Position numbers and translations under genes: made by a program. Shown piece after piece: positions 1 through 10,007 of a DNA stretch of 64,000 nucleotides (within the stretch, counting starts at the first letter, position 1; every line of letters starts with the position of its first letter). A model generated the notes under the pieces. The model made no database searches and was not told the origin of the DNA. It saw nothing but the letters and a program-made list of their open reading frames with translations. Source of the DNA: Sthenelais limicola (Eukaryota > Annelida > Polychaeta > Phyllodocida > Sigalionidae); assembly GCA_942159475.1 (NCBI GenBank), contig OW804096.1, forward strand, positions 17,136,906 through 17,200,905, in the 5' to 3' direction.

Positions 1-103
1 CTCCCTAAAAATTAGAACATTCCAATAATGTGATCTTGTGTAAAAAACACTTTGGATAATATCAATTTTGCGACTTATGACTCATTTTTCTGAAACACAT
101 CAC
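1..103 (+). mobile_element. Family B element, right part, cut by window edge
   Basis: The stretch ends in TGACTCATTTTTCTGAAACA followed by CATCAC, the right terminus shared by all family B copies. The left three quarters lie outside the window. Confidence 0.7.
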
Positions 104-153
104 ATATTACTGTGACAACTTGTGTATGAGTTTTGTCCTTAACGATCGATATT

Positions 154-378
154 GGGTCGGATTTTCAGAAAATGTACAACTGGCAGCTTATGAAATTCTG
201 CTAAATTAGGCTGAAAAGGATGAATACCGGGAATATCTGAGTATATTTGGGATCACATTGATTTAAAGTATTTGTTCTGTTATGTTAAACTGCATTTTGA
301 AGGTCATTTTCGTCTTGAATATGGTCTATTTGAGAGGATTGGTGAAGCCGAATTGTACATTTTCTGAAAATCTGACCC
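154..378 (+). mobile_element. Family A MITE, full copy
   Basis: Starts GGGTCGGATTTTCAGAAAAT and ends in the reverse complement of the family terminus (..TTTCTGAAAATCTGACCC). It is flanked by TATT on both sides (150-153 and 379-382), a 4-bp target duplication. Internal sequence is the subfamily with TTGATTTAAAGTAT in the middle. No coding capacity. Confidence 0.9.
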
Positions 379-519
379 TATTGTCTTGGAGAAGATGTGA
401 CCTAATTAAGAAGAGGTTATAATGTATTACTTTTCCCCTGTATGGATAATTTATTGAAGATGTAACACATAAAATCTTAAATGTTTGTGATTTGAACTTG
501 TAATGATTTGTAACTTTGT

Positions 520-573
520 AAAAAAAATCGAAAAAGTTATGATTAATTAATCATAACTTTTTCGATTTTTTTT
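520..573. repeat. 54-bp perfect palindrome
   Basis: Centre GATTAATTAATC at 541-552. Each side extends through ATAACTTTTTCGAT and a run of seven or more T/A bases without a mismatch. It can form a hairpin or cruciform and sits in the middle of the larger inverted repeat. Confidence 0.9.
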
Positions 574-721
574 TATTGTATTAAAGGCCAATTACATAAT
601 ATTTATCCGAACAATTGAAAAAACGTAGTTTGTCTCTCAGTGATTTCTTCGTACGTTGCCTTATAAAAGTCTCATGATTACCGTACTATACTCAAATTAC
701 AAGTTCAAATCACAAACATTT

Positions 722-1131
722 GTGATGTGTTTCATGAAAATGAGTCATAAGTCACAAAAAAATAGATTTTGAGATACTATTATATTTGAAAAGAGGAGAT
801 CAAACCGATTCCAATGATAGTAAACAGTCTAATCATTTAATAAGTATTTCTAGATTTTAAGTTTGATAATTTCGTTTTTGAAAAAAAAATGTTTCCAATA
901 TTTCTGGGGGTCAATAAACAGTAAATTAACTAAATGTAGTCCATATGAAGACCTTTAAAACGAAAGGATATATTACATAGATTGCCCTGAAATTTGATAC
1001 ATCGATTGATATAGGTATAAGTGATAAACTCTCCAAAATTCAGAACATTTCAATAATGTGATTTTGTGAAAAAAACACTTTGAAAAATATCAATTTTGCG
1101 ACTTATGACTCATTTTCCTAAAACACATCAC
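722..1131 (+). mobile_element. Family B MITE, full copy with resolved insertion site
   Basis: Begins GTGATGTGTTTCATGAAAAT and ends ..CTAAAACACATCAC. ATTT is duplicated at 718-721 and 1132-1135. The inverted uninterrupted copy at 437-511 shows a single ATTT at that position, so this is a 4-bp target duplication. The termini carry TGAGTCA/TGACTCA. Confidence 0.9.
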
Positions 1132-1183
1132 ATTTAAGATTATAAGTGTTACATCTTCAATAAATTATCTGAATGTATAAGAA

Positions 1184-1532
1184 TGTTTATAATGTGAATG
1201 TTTAAGAATGTTTAATTAATGGCGGGTATACTTCTCCAATGTGCATTAATAGTGGTGGGTATAGCATATAAATACTAATTTGATCCTTGATAAAAACTTA
1301 ATCCAGATCCATTATGAATCGTTAAATTATCTATAGAATTTAAATTTGGCAAATGGGAAACATCAGCAAACGTTGTAAAACTTTGTACAAAATTAATAAA
1401 TATTTGGTAAAGAAAAAAATAAATGCACTTGCCCCACATAGAACTAGTACCAAATAATGATTGTATTAGCGCATGTGCTTTTCTTCCTTTAGACGTTTTC
1501 ATTGTTCATTTGTGTTGATAATTACTGAGGAA
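1184..1532. other. AT-rich interval without recognised feature
   Basis: AT-rich sequence with no repeat family match that I can see. A 75-codon open frame on the minus strand here has no support beyond being open. Confidence 0.4.
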
Positions 1533-1767
1533 TCCAGGAAGCGTGCAGAACTAGTCCTGCATTAGCATCTTATAGAAATAGAATGCAGTTGCAAGATATA
1601 TGTTTATGATTAGTTTGAGTTATTAAATCGCCTGCGGCAAACACAGAGACCTTCAAAGATAATGCATTTCCCCCATTCTCCTCAATCCTTATGAGGACAA
1701 TGGGGGACTAAAGTGAACCTAAACTGTGTGAATCAATATAAGTGTTTATATGCATGTTTCCTACTTT
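1533..1767 (+). repeat. Repeat block G, copy 1
   Basis: Begins TCCAGGAAGCGTGCAGAACT. The same block starts at about 7646 and 51692. Each copy contains a short dyad around CCCCCATTCTCCTCA..GAGGACAATGGGGG, and each is followed downstream by SINE-like block S. G plus S is therefore probably one composite repeat. Confidence 0.7.
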
Positions 1768-2090
1768 ATTCCATGATTTGGCCGTGAGCGGACAGTATAA
1801 TCGATATACTTGCCGCTCACAAGGTGGACAATATAAACTCCTTGTATTGTACAGTGACGTCACAACCGTTCAAGACTATGCAGACATCTCAGTTTGATGA
1901 AATTAATGCAAATAAAGTTGTTTTAAGTTAAGAATCATGGAATAAAAGCAAGAATAGCACAGTATCGCGTCTTCAGTGGCCTATATTCTCCTTGTATGGC
2001 AGAAAAACAACTCGGCCTCTGGCTTTGTTGTTTTCAGCCATACTCAGAGAATATAGCCCCCCTCACATGCGATACTATGCTGTTCTTGCT
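1768..2090. repeat. Cluster of nested inverted repeats (foldback insertion in G/S)
   Basis: Three inverted repeats. (1) TTATTCCATGATT at about 1771 pairs with AATCATGGAATAA at about 1932. (2) GTGAGCGGACAGTATA pairs with TATACTTGCCGCTCAC (about 1787-1821). (3) 1948-2090 is a 143-bp foldback with roughly 54-nt arms (AGCAAGAATAGCACAGTATC at the left end, its diverged complement at the right). The cluster lies between G and S, which are contiguous in the other copies, so it looks inserted. Confidence 0.65.
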
Positions 2091-2357
2091 ATAATATTCC
2101 CCTATAGCCAAGTAGCTAAACTGTTGGACTTTCAAATGGGACAGAGTCCCAGAGTAGAGAGCCATTTTACATTTGTCTCATTTTTGAGTCATTTTATTTT
2201 TCAATTTCACTTCACCTCTTGGAGTCGGATTCATTTTAAACTCACACAATTGATGCAATTCCCTTTCAGTTGGTGAAAGAATTAGAGGGTCTAAGATCGA
2301 ATTAAGAGTGAAAAGTCCGTTGGATAGGCTTTGGAGATATATAGGTTCTCTGTTATA
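2091..2357 (+). mobile_element. SINE-like element S, copy 1 (damaged head)
   Basis: Starts CCTATAGCCAAGTAGCTAAA, a Pol III A-box-like head. The B box is lost in this copy. The shared body TCATTTTTGAGTCATTTTAT and the tail GGAGATATATAGGTTCTCTG match the copy at 8191. Confidence 0.55.
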
Positions 2358-2483
2358 ATGGTTTTCGCACTGGCCAAGATTCGTCAAGATGTTTATCTAA
2401 TACAAAACAAAACTGAGAAGATGAAGAAAATGAAATATTTTGTTCTCCATGCCACCAAGAGGAAAAAATCAGAAATAATATCG
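2358..2483 (+). CDS. Possible coding exon ending in a splice donor (uncertain)
   Basis: An open frame of exactly 42 codons from ATG 2358 runs into TCG|GTGAGTAAG, a near-ideal 5' splice site at 2484. The last part reads MKYFVLHATKRKKSEIIS. The first codons (MVFALAKIRQ) lie in sequence also seen in SINE tails at about 3465 and 8399, so the upstream part may be repeat-derived. No family is recognised. It could be chance. Confidence 0.2.
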
Positions 2484-2574
2484 GTGAGTAAGTCAACCTT
2501 TGCATTAAGAATGCCCTCACTATGACCCTCTTTTGCAGGAATCCTAGAACACAGCAGGCTGTCGGAAGGTATAT

Positions 2575-2987
2575 GTGATGTGTTACAGGAAAATGAGTCA
2601 TAAGTTGCAAAAATGGATTTTGAAATATCATCATTTTTATTTGAAAAGATGAGATCCAGCCGAGTCTAATGGTAGTAAACAATAGGACATCTAAGTAGTG
2701 TTTCTATATTTTAAGTTTGATATCTTTATTTTTGAAAAAAAAAGGTTGTTAATATTTTGCGGAGGATAATTACTAACAAAGTATCTAAATATACTCCATA
2801 AGATAACCCTAGAAATGCATGGATAAATCTAATACATTGCCTTAAAAATTTCGTACATGTATTAATATTACTAGAAATATTAAGCACTCCAAAAATTAGA
2901 ATATTCCAACAAAGATATCTTATAAATAAATAACTTTGAAAAATATCCATTTTGCGACTTATGACTCATTTTACTGAAACACATCAC
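2575..2987 (+). mobile_element. Family B MITE, full copy
   Basis: Termini GTGATGTGTTACAGGAAAAT and ..TACTGAAACACATCAC. ATAT stands on both sides (2571-2574, 2988-2991), agreeing with a 4-bp target duplication. Confidence 0.9.
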
Positions 2988-3108
2988 ATATTACAGGGTC
3001 CACTCATAGATTTGTTCGAGGAAGACATCCATGATGTTAGTACTAACCTTGTGGAAGTGTTTATACAAATGGATCCACAGGCAGGACCAAAGGTGTATGT
3101 ACACAAAT

Positions 3109-3441
3109 GCGATCTATTTTAGGAAAATAAGTTATAAGTCATTATGAAAATATTTGAAAAGATTTGAATAGAGATCAAGCTGATTTCATTGATAGTAAAC
3201 ACCGGAACATCTAATAAGTAATTCTATATTTTAAGTTTGATAATTTAGTTATCTGGATGGGTTATTACCAGTAAAGTAACTGATTAAACTCTATACAAAG
3301 GCCTTCAAAATGCAAGGATATATTTTATACAATGTCCCAAAATTTGTTACACTTTATATGACTAAAAGTGCAACAACCTGTAAGAATCAGAACATTTCAA
3401 TGAAGAGATCTTGTGAAAAAAACACTTTGAACAATATCAGT
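3109..3441 (+). mobile_element. Family B element, right end lost
   Basis: Left terminus is degenerate (TGCGATCTATTTTAGGAAAA). The body is collinear with family B up to AACACTTTGAACAATATCAG, then switches to SINE-tail sequence. Confidence 0.7.
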
Positions 3442-3500
3442 TGTGAGCTTGTGTTTATTTTCGGCGAAAATGGTTTTCGCATGGACCACGATTCGTCAAG
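3442..3500 (+). mobile_element. SINE S tail fragment
   Basis: GCTTGTGTTTATTTTCGGCG and ATGGTTTTCGCATGG match the tail of the S copy at about 8370-8417. Confidence 0.5.
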
Positions 3501-3534
3501 AATAGAAACAATCATCAATAAAAACAAATTTTAG

Positions 3535-3635
3535 AATTTCAAATTTATCTAGTATTGACCAAATTGCAGCCTAATTTAGCGTAATTTACTAAATGTGTAC
3601 AGCTGCCAATTGTACATTTTCTGAAAATCTGACCC
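3535..3635 (-). mobile_element. Family A fragment (one end only)
   Basis: Contains CTAGTATTGACCAAATTGCA and the complete terminus ..GTACATTTTCTGAAAATCTGACCC. The other half is missing. Confidence 0.75.
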
Positions 3636-3986
3636 ATATACTAATAAACGATTTAGTATAACTATATGATTGTATATGGATGTATTACTATACGTTGCCA
3701 ATGATGAGTCATGACATTACCAAAGATTGGAGCATAGGTATACTAAGTTGGTTGCCATGACTACATCAGTAATTTCAATGTTTAGAAAACAATTAGATTA
3801 TGCAAGTATTTAATTCTCTTTATACTTTTCTATATTGCATGTCCCTCAAATTACGCCCCCCGCCCCTAGCTAGTCACCCGTAGCACCATGGCATACACTG
3901 GAAGACAAGATTATTATCTTAACTCTTATCACCAGTTTTGTAACATGTAGAATTTGTATATATATGTATATTCACCGATATTATTT
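3636..3986. other. AT-rich interval without recognised feature
   Basis: No repeat match or credible coding segment seen, apart from one short C-rich patch near 3858. Confidence 0.4.
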
Positions 3987-3996
3987 ATGACTTATT

Positions 3997-4131
3997 TTCA
4001 TAAAGAGATCCTGTCTGTACACGGCCCCAATGCTGTGGAACTCTAAAGATAACACCTTTTACGAGAATAAACAGGTAGACGACCTGGTAAACTTTAGAAT
4101 CTATCTGAAACGCACATTTATGTTACAAGAA
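3997..4131 (+). pseudogene. Non-LTR retrotransposon ORF2 C-terminus relic (L1 copy)
   Basis: The frame reads FIKRS..APMLWNS..VDDLVNFRIYLKRTFMLQE. The AP.LWNS block followed by a short helix-forming tail is the usual end of CR1/Jockey-type reverse transcriptase ORFs. A second relic at 57518-57676 matches it residue by residue (APKLWNS, VEDLANFRIYLK, QE-stop). Only the last 45 codons remain. The stop codon is split from the frame by the 4133-6367 transposon. Confidence 0.7.
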
Positions 4132-4132
4132 T

Positions 4133-6367
4133 CAGGGGCGTCGCTGCCGGGGGGGACGGGGGGGACATGTCCCCCCCACTTTTGGTGGGAGCTTAAAAAG
4201 GTCCAAGCCAGAGGCTCTAAAAAAATTCCTCCCAAAATAAGGTCCAAGGCCCTCTGAATAATTTTCATTCTATAGCCTTCTTATATTTAGTACAAAGTAC
4301 AAAAGGTCCAAGGCTGTAGAATTTTATTTTAATCTAAAAGGTGTAGGCTTCATTTGCATCAGAAAACCTCATTACAAATACACATTTTAAGGATGCTTTA
4401 GTGTTACTAAAACAAATTACTGTGTTATTAGTGTGTCTCACACTGTGGTCAGTTCTGTTGAAACAGGCCCAATTTTCTGAAAACTATTATCACCACACCA
4501 GTCATTAGGTCATACAGTAGGACAAACAATTACATTTTCTGTTTGAGATTATACCTTTATCTGTTGGCTATGTACCCAGACAAAAATATATGTTCTGTAA
4601 ATATTTTGTATTCCTCCTAATCAATTTTTCTCATGGAGAATTTTTTCCGCTGTGTTCCAACGCCCTTTTAATAAGCCCATCTAATCATTACCTACTTATG
4701 TCCAATGTATGTCCAACGTATATGCCAGTCCCTTTTCAAAGGTAGAAAAAAGTGTTATTGTACTGTATCATTGAAGTATGTTGTGTTGTTGTGTTAAATA
4801 GAGTATTGATCCTTAGACACATGTACTATTCCACTATTGGAGAAATAATTGATCCTTAGACACATGTACTATTCCACTATTGGAGAAATAATTTTTTGGT
4901 CCTGTTTATAAAAGAGTAAATAATTTCCATGTGCAAGGTCCCTGCTTGTTCCCTTAAAATTACATTTCATTATTGTTTTAAATGGATTTCTAACATTTAG
5001 ACATGTGAATGTTTTATATCAAAATGTTTTCATGCATGGACAGTTAGAATTCACAATATTTGTTTCAAACTTTGTCTTGAAAAAGAACATGATTGGGTGA
5101 AAAACAAAAGGCAAAAAAATGGTTTTCAACACAATTTTCTTTTTCATCTTAGGGACCATGAATGGTTACTATTGAAGTGTGTAAAGAAAATGGATATTTT
5201 CTCCCTTTTTCCAAGATTTCAGATGGATGAATCCCATATTTCTTTTGAAAATTCTTCAAAACATAGCCATCATAGCTATCAGTTTGCCCTCATGCGTGAA
5301 TGAACAGGTTATTAATATATTTTGAAAAATATTATTTAGCCTTGAAAATTGTTAATACAAAATTATCAATCATAATGAAAATTCAGCGATGATGTTTTTT
5401 TAAAAAAGCTTGTGACCCCAACCCCCTCCTTTTTTTTGCTTGTAAAGCAATATGATTATAAACAGTTAAATTCCATGTACTTTTATACTGGAAAGATTGC
5501 CCTTTTCCCATTGAATCCTACAGTGAAAGGTAATACATTTCAGAGCTCCCTTTAAATAAAATGTTATAATTTCTATTTTTTCTGCTGAACAGTCTGTTTA
5601 TACCATAATTATCCATAATACAAATTGTCCACTGTCAGTCATAGAAACCAGGAGGGGCATACACATTTTATGCATATCTACTCTGTGAAGTTATTTTTAA
5701 TAGAAGTAATAAAATTCCTTAAAAAAATATACAATACAAGACCAATTTTTCTCATTACAGTTTGGTCAATAATAATTGAATTGTTATTAAAAATTAGAAA
5801 GAACGTTATTATACATGACAATTTAGGGGAGCTCATTTCAATGGGCGGGAAGGAACCAACACCAGGTCAGAGTTTGTTGAAATATAGATTTCCTGAATTA
5901 ACAGAGTCAGTGTGATATAATTCTTGTTCAACTTTATTTGTCCAAGCCCCACAAGTTGGAAAATAGCTAACTTAAAAAAACTTAAACAATTGCGAGAGCC
6001 TGTTTTCAACCCTACTATTATGTACCTTTCCTTGCATTAATAAAATTTCTTATATCATAGGTCAGATATGTTTTGAAATTTTCTCATACTTCTATGATGT
6101 ATACTTAATGATTGTTGTACCTCTTTCTGATTCTAGTTAGTGATTTGTAACAATATACTTGAATGTCTTGAAATGATTAATCAAAGAAAATGAACTGACA
6201 CTATTATGATCCATCAGTGTTTTACACAACATAATGGCATCTTTGAACTAGTTTCTTGACTTGAAAAATGATTCATGTTGTTGTACACTTCATACATGAA
6301 TATGGGAAAAAGGTCCAAGATACCAAACTATGTCCCCCCCACTTGGAAATTGCCAGCGACGCCCCTG
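4133..6367. mobile_element. 2.2-kb non-autonomous DNA transposon (CAGGGGCGTCGCTG ends)
   Basis: Left end CAGGGGCGTCGCTGCCGGGG, right end ..TGCCAGCGACGCCCCTG, with AGAAT duplicated at 4128-4132 and 6368-6372. Removing the element and one AGAAT restores the LINE reading ..CAA GAA TAG, matching the second LINE copy's ..CAG GAA TAA, so a 5-bp target duplication is well supported. The interior is AT-rich and non-coding, with repeated GGTCCAAG words near both ends and a GGGGGGGACATGTCCCCCCC dyad. CAGGGGCG ends resemble hAT, but hAT makes 8-bp duplications, so the superfamily is left open. Confidence 0.85.
4805..4890. repeat. Two tandem 43-bp repeats
   Basis: ATTGATCCTTAGACACATGT begins each unit (4805 and 4848). 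The units appear identical. They lie inside the 2.2-kb transposon. Confidence 0.9.
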
Positions 6368-6372
6368 AGAAT

Positions 6373-6905
6373 AGAAGAAGAGACACTAATGTATGTATGT
6401 ACTAATGTATGTATGTTTATATATATATCTCAATGTAATAATATGTGTAGCCATATATGTGTATATCTCTATATATAACACAAGCATAAAGATTTGACTC
6501 AGGCATGTAAGTCTTGTAAACTGAAATAACTGAACAGAAATTTTGTATCTTTTACTGAATAACAAAAGTACAAAATAAGTACAGAGGATGATTGTACCGA
6601 AAACATAATGAAGCTGGACAAACAATGTAAGAGTAAGAGGTTATAGTGTAGATGATGAACCGAGTGAACATTTGGAGGTGCTGATATTCTATTTGATTGT
6701 TGTTATATTCAAATAGTAAACCATGTACCAAGGTATGTCAATCTTAGTGTTATGGGAACATAGTAGTTAGTAGTTTCTATCAATAAAAGTAAAAGTAACT
6801 CTGGGTTTCTTGGAAGAGCTGTGAGGGCACAGAAAGAATATTATCCATTTTCCTGTCTATGGTAACTGTTTATTGAGGAAATAAAAGCATTTGTATATAA
6901 TATGT
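6373..6905 (+). mobile_element. LINE 3' UTR and tail (L1 copy)
   Basis: Continues the relic interrupted at 4132. GACTCAGGCATGTAAGTCTT matches 57757-57781, and CTTGGAAGAGCTGTGAGG..GGAAATAAAAGCA matches the 3' end at about 59635-59715. Ends in AATAAA followed by TGTATA-type simple sequence. Confidence 0.65.
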
Positions 6906-6955
6906 ATATTATTTGTATATGTATTTGTATATGTATTTGTATATGTATATTATCT
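6890..6955. repeat. TTGTATATGTA simple repeat
   Basis: Repeated TTTGTATATGTA words, probably the tail of the preceding LINE. Confidence 0.7.
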
Positions 6956-6959
6956 AGTC

Positions 6960-7415
6960 TAGATCATTTTCCAAATTCAGGGGTACTTGGACGACCAGTA
7001 CACATTACTTAAAATGCTCCTTTTTCCATCTCTTCATATTAAACCTCTAGTCCACACTTATATTTACATTTGTAGATGTCTTATGGAAATAAAAATCTAT
7101 CATTATTATTAGAATTTAACCTTAAAGAGTTAATTATCATTATTAAGTACAGTTTGGCCTTCAGAAAAGTAGGCCTTGAGTGAAGATGTGTTATGCAACA
7201 GACCCCTGACCTATTTATGTGTTGGTAATCTGGGTCATAATGCCAAGTAGCACATGGCTGACCTATTTCTGGTTAAGTGAAGAGGAGTGACACCTGGCGG
7301 TGACTGGAGACTAATAAAACAATGCTACAAGTGGGCAGCACACAAAGCGCCTCTAGCACTTGAGATAAGAACTACAACAAGCAGCAGTTGACTCTGTCTC
7401 CTACAAGTCATGGAG
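6960..7415. other. Mostly unassigned interval with a LINE-like tail
   Basis: TTATGGAAATAAAAATCTAT followed by (ATT)n at about 7080-7112 looks like a retroposon tail. The rest, including the GC-richer 7260-7410, shows no recognised feature. Confidence 0.35.
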
Positions 7416-7419
7416 ATAT

Positions 7420-7636
7420 GGGTCAGATTTTCAGAAAATGTACAATTGGCAGCTGTACACATTCAGTAAATTCAGTTAACTTAGGCTGCAATTTGGTCAA
7501 TACTAGGTAAATTCGAGTATATTCGGCATTGCATTGATTCTAGCAATATGTTTGGTTAGGTTGAACTGTGTCTTGAAAATGGGTTATTTGAGATGATTGG
7601 CGAAGTTGATTTGTACATTTTCTGAAAATCTGACCC
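7420..7636 (+). mobile_element. Family A MITE, full copy
   Basis: Both termini are intact, with ATAT on each side (7416-7419, 7637-7640). Belongs to the subfamily with GATTCTAGCAATATGTTTGG in the middle. Confidence 0.9.
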
Positions 7637-7645
7637 ATATGGGTC

Positions 7646-7800
7646 CAGGAAGCGTGCAGAACTATAGTCCTGCATTCGCTTATTATAGAAATAGAATGCA
7701 GTTGTAACATATATTTTCATGATAAGTTTGAGTAATTAAGTCAAACAGAGGGACTTTCAAAGATAGTGTATTTCCCCCATTCTCCTCATGGGGGACTTAA
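7646..7800 (+). repeat. Repeat block G, copy 2 (first part)
   Basis: TCCAGGAAGCGTGCAGAACT through CCCCCATTCTCCTCATGGGG. Resumes at about 8137 (ACCTTAATTGTGATGAATCA) after an inserted retroposon 3' end. Confidence 0.7.
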
Positions 7801-8136
7801 GCTCCTCTACCTCATGAAACTAGACTCCAACAGCATTATGAATATCATCTCGCGTTATATACTTGTTATATACTTGTTCACATCTCTTGCATCTCATGTA
7901 TCATATTTATTTATTACCTCATCTAAACATATCATACAGCTTCTGCTTCACCTGTTGTAAACTTAAAATTATTTCTATGTTAATGTTGAAACTTTGCAAT
8001 ATAAGAACAATCAAGAACTGGCACTCGATGGAAGAACTACATAAACCTATGTTTGTGTAGATTGTCGAACTACCATATTGTAATAAGATCAAGACACAAT
8101 AAAGAATTCTTGAATTGAATTGAATTGAAGTAAACC
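7801..8136 (+). mobile_element. Retroposon 3' end with (TTGAA)n tail
   Basis: Collinear with 51290-51588 (shared ACCTCATGAAAC/ACCTCATGACAC, GGAAGAACTAC, AATTCTTGAATTGAATTGAA). The AATAAA and the TTGAA-repeat tail are typical of CR1-like LINEs. It sits inside block G. Confidence 0.7.
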
Positions 8137-8190
8137 TTAATTGTGATGAATCAATGTAATTGTTTATATGCGTGTGCCCTAATGTATTCC

Positions 8191-8417
8191 CCTATAGCCA
8201 AGTGGCTAAAGCTTTGGACTTCCAATCAGCACATTGGGGGTTCAAATCCTAGAGCAGGGCAGACAGCCATTTTATATTTTTCTCATTTTTGAGTCTTTTT
8301 ATTTTTTACTTTCCGTTGGAAAGGGTTTGGAGATATATAGGTTCTCTGTTATAGAGGCATGGGTGGCGGTCATAAGCTTGTGTTTATTTTCAGCAAAAAT
8401 GGTTTTCACATGGAAAA
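8191..8417 (+). mobile_element. SINE S, best-preserved copy (tRNA-derived head)
   Basis: Pol III A box TAGCCAAGTGG at 8195-8205 and B box GGTTCAAATCC at 8239-8249, spaced as in a tRNA. The body TTTTCTCATTTTTGAGTC and tail GGAGATATATAGGTTCTCTG follow. Copies at 2091 and 51926 share this body. Confidence 0.75.
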
Positions 8418-8579
8418 TCAGGTTGAAAATACAGTTCAATACAACCAGACAGATTCATTGAATGAATACAATACTGAATATATTCAGATATACCTGGTAT
8501 TTATCATTTGTCACTCAAATTTAGCAGAATTTGATAGATGTGTAGAACTGTAGATTGTGCATTTTCTACAATCTGACCC
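8418..8579 (-). mobile_element. Family A fragment
   Basis: Internal and one terminal segment of family A (AGATTCATTGAATGAATACA..ATTTTCTACAATCTGACCC). The other end is joined to the SINE tail. Confidence 0.7.
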
Positions 8580-8608
8580 TTATGATTGAGAACATCAGAC
8601 AATGTTCA

Positions 8609-8947
8609 ATAGGGATTTGCATAGCCGCCATTTTGAATCTAGATTTGTATGGAATTATGGGACTAATGATACAGTGTAAAATCTATAGAAAATATGCCTT
8701 GTTCAGCATGTAAAATTTATCAGTGCTTTAATGTCAATATCCATGTGTTATACATTTTTCCATGACACAAGCCTCCATATTTCCCATCATGCATTTGGTT
8801 TTCATGAATCATTTATACAAGCTATGATATTGGAGAAAATATCTTTTCATTTTTCAATAAAAATGTTTGTATGTCAGATATGGACAGAATCCATCCCAGG
8901 ATGAATTGTAATATGTACATGCGCAGTGAGACATGCAAATCCCCTAT
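8609..8947 (+). mobile_element. Family M MITE, copy 1
   Basis: Starts ATAGGGATTTGCATAGCCGC and ends CATGCAAATCCCCTATT, an inverted terminal pair. Further full copies lie at 41900 and 52879. Non-coding. Confidence 0.8.
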
Positions 8948-9048
8948 TCCCTTTCACCAGTCCTCTCCAATTACTCAATTTAAGATAGAATTCAGGTTCA
9001 GAATAAAGTTGAACATAACTGATCTTTTTGTTCAATGAAATAACAAAT

Positions 9049-9648
9049 ATGTGATATTATAAAAGAAAATGAGTCAGAACTTGCAAAAATTATATTTTTC
9101 AAATGTTGTTATCACTTGAGCTGTTCAATAGGAATGTTTTCATTTCTTGATAGTTTAGTGTTCTTGGTGTTAGCAATACATTGTACCAAATTTGAGAACT
9201 GTGCACTCTAGGTCCAAACCCTCAGATCAAGTAAGAATTGTATGACAGCCTACTTTGCTAATCGGTTTCTTTCCCTAAACTCGGCGTTTTAATGAGAATA
9301 TAATGACATTTGGCGGCTTTAATGGAATTATAATGGCACTTTGTGGTTTGGGGTGAGAGGGTTTCCCTTCGTTTGAAGGAACTCTCTCAACTTTAGAGTC
9401 TGTGCTAAATGTATCTGTGCGTGTCTGAGTTCATCCTAAATTAAAGTGTATCTTTAACTAATTTACTAGAGATTGACCATTAAGAAATATCACTAACTAT
9501 GTTTTCATGCATAGAAAATATAAAAGAACTTAGATGCCATATATATGTTTACTATCATTGGAATTCCCTTGATCTCATCTTTTCAAATATGCATGGTGGT
9601 ATTTCAAATTTCTGAATGTGACTCATTTCCCTGTAACAAATCCCAAAT
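9049..9648 (-). mobile_element. Diverged family B element with an insertion
   Basis: Left part from GTGATATTATAAAAGAAAAT; right part ACTATCATTGGAATTCCCTT..TGTAACAAATCCCAAATC. The middle is replaced by repeat I (about 9244-9400). Confidence 0.6.
9244..9400 (-). repeat. Repeat I, copy 1
   Basis: CTACTTTGCTAATCGG..TTTCCCTTCGTTTGAAGGAA reappears in inverse orientation at 30058-30215 (CCTTCAAACGAAGGGAAAGT). Non-coding. Confidence 0.65.
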
Positions 9649-9659
9649 CATGAAATGTG

Positions 9660-9709
9660 TTTACGAAATGTGTAGAGCTGCAGATAGTACATTTTCTGAA
9701 GCCATCGCC
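9660..9709 (-). mobile_element. Family A terminal fragment
   Basis: GTGTAGAGCTGCAGATAGTACATTTTCTGAA-type terminus only, with a degenerate end. Confidence 0.5.
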
Positions 9710-9775
9710 CAATAGCGGTGACAATGCGTCATCATTAAATGTTGTATATTGAGTTTATTGTTTTTATTTGTAATT

Positions 9776-10007
9776 GGGTCATATTTTCTGAAAATGTTCG
9801 CCTTCATTAATTCTCTCAAATAACCCATATCAAAGACAGAAATGAGCTTCAAAATACAGTTTAACATAGCAAAACAGATACTATAAATCAATGCGACACC
9901 GAATATACTCAGAAATATCCGGCATTCATCATTTTGCAGCCTAGTTTAGTAGAATTTCCTAAATGTGTAGAGCTGACAATTGTATACATTTTCTGAAAAT
10001 CTGACCC
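9776..10007 (-). mobile_element. Family A MITE, full copy
   Basis: Ends GGGTCATATTTTCTGAAAAT and ..CTGAAAATCTGACCC, with AATT on both sides (9772-9775, 10008-10011). Confidence 0.85.

Larger units (their letters stand above)
436..1183. repeat. Large inverted repeat split by a family B insertion
   Basis: Sequence at about 437-511 (containing TTATTGAAGATGTAACACAT and TGTTTGTGATTTGAACTTGT) reappears inverted at about 690-721 plus 1132-1183. The right arm is interrupted by the family B element at 722-1131. The left arm therefore shows the uninterrupted site. A 54-bp perfect palindrome lies between the arms. Confidence 0.75.

Noticed and set aside
4133..6367. Assignment to hAT from the CAGGGGCG tip
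   Set aside because: The target duplication is 5 bp, confirmed by the restored LINE stop codon, whereas hAT makes 8 bp.
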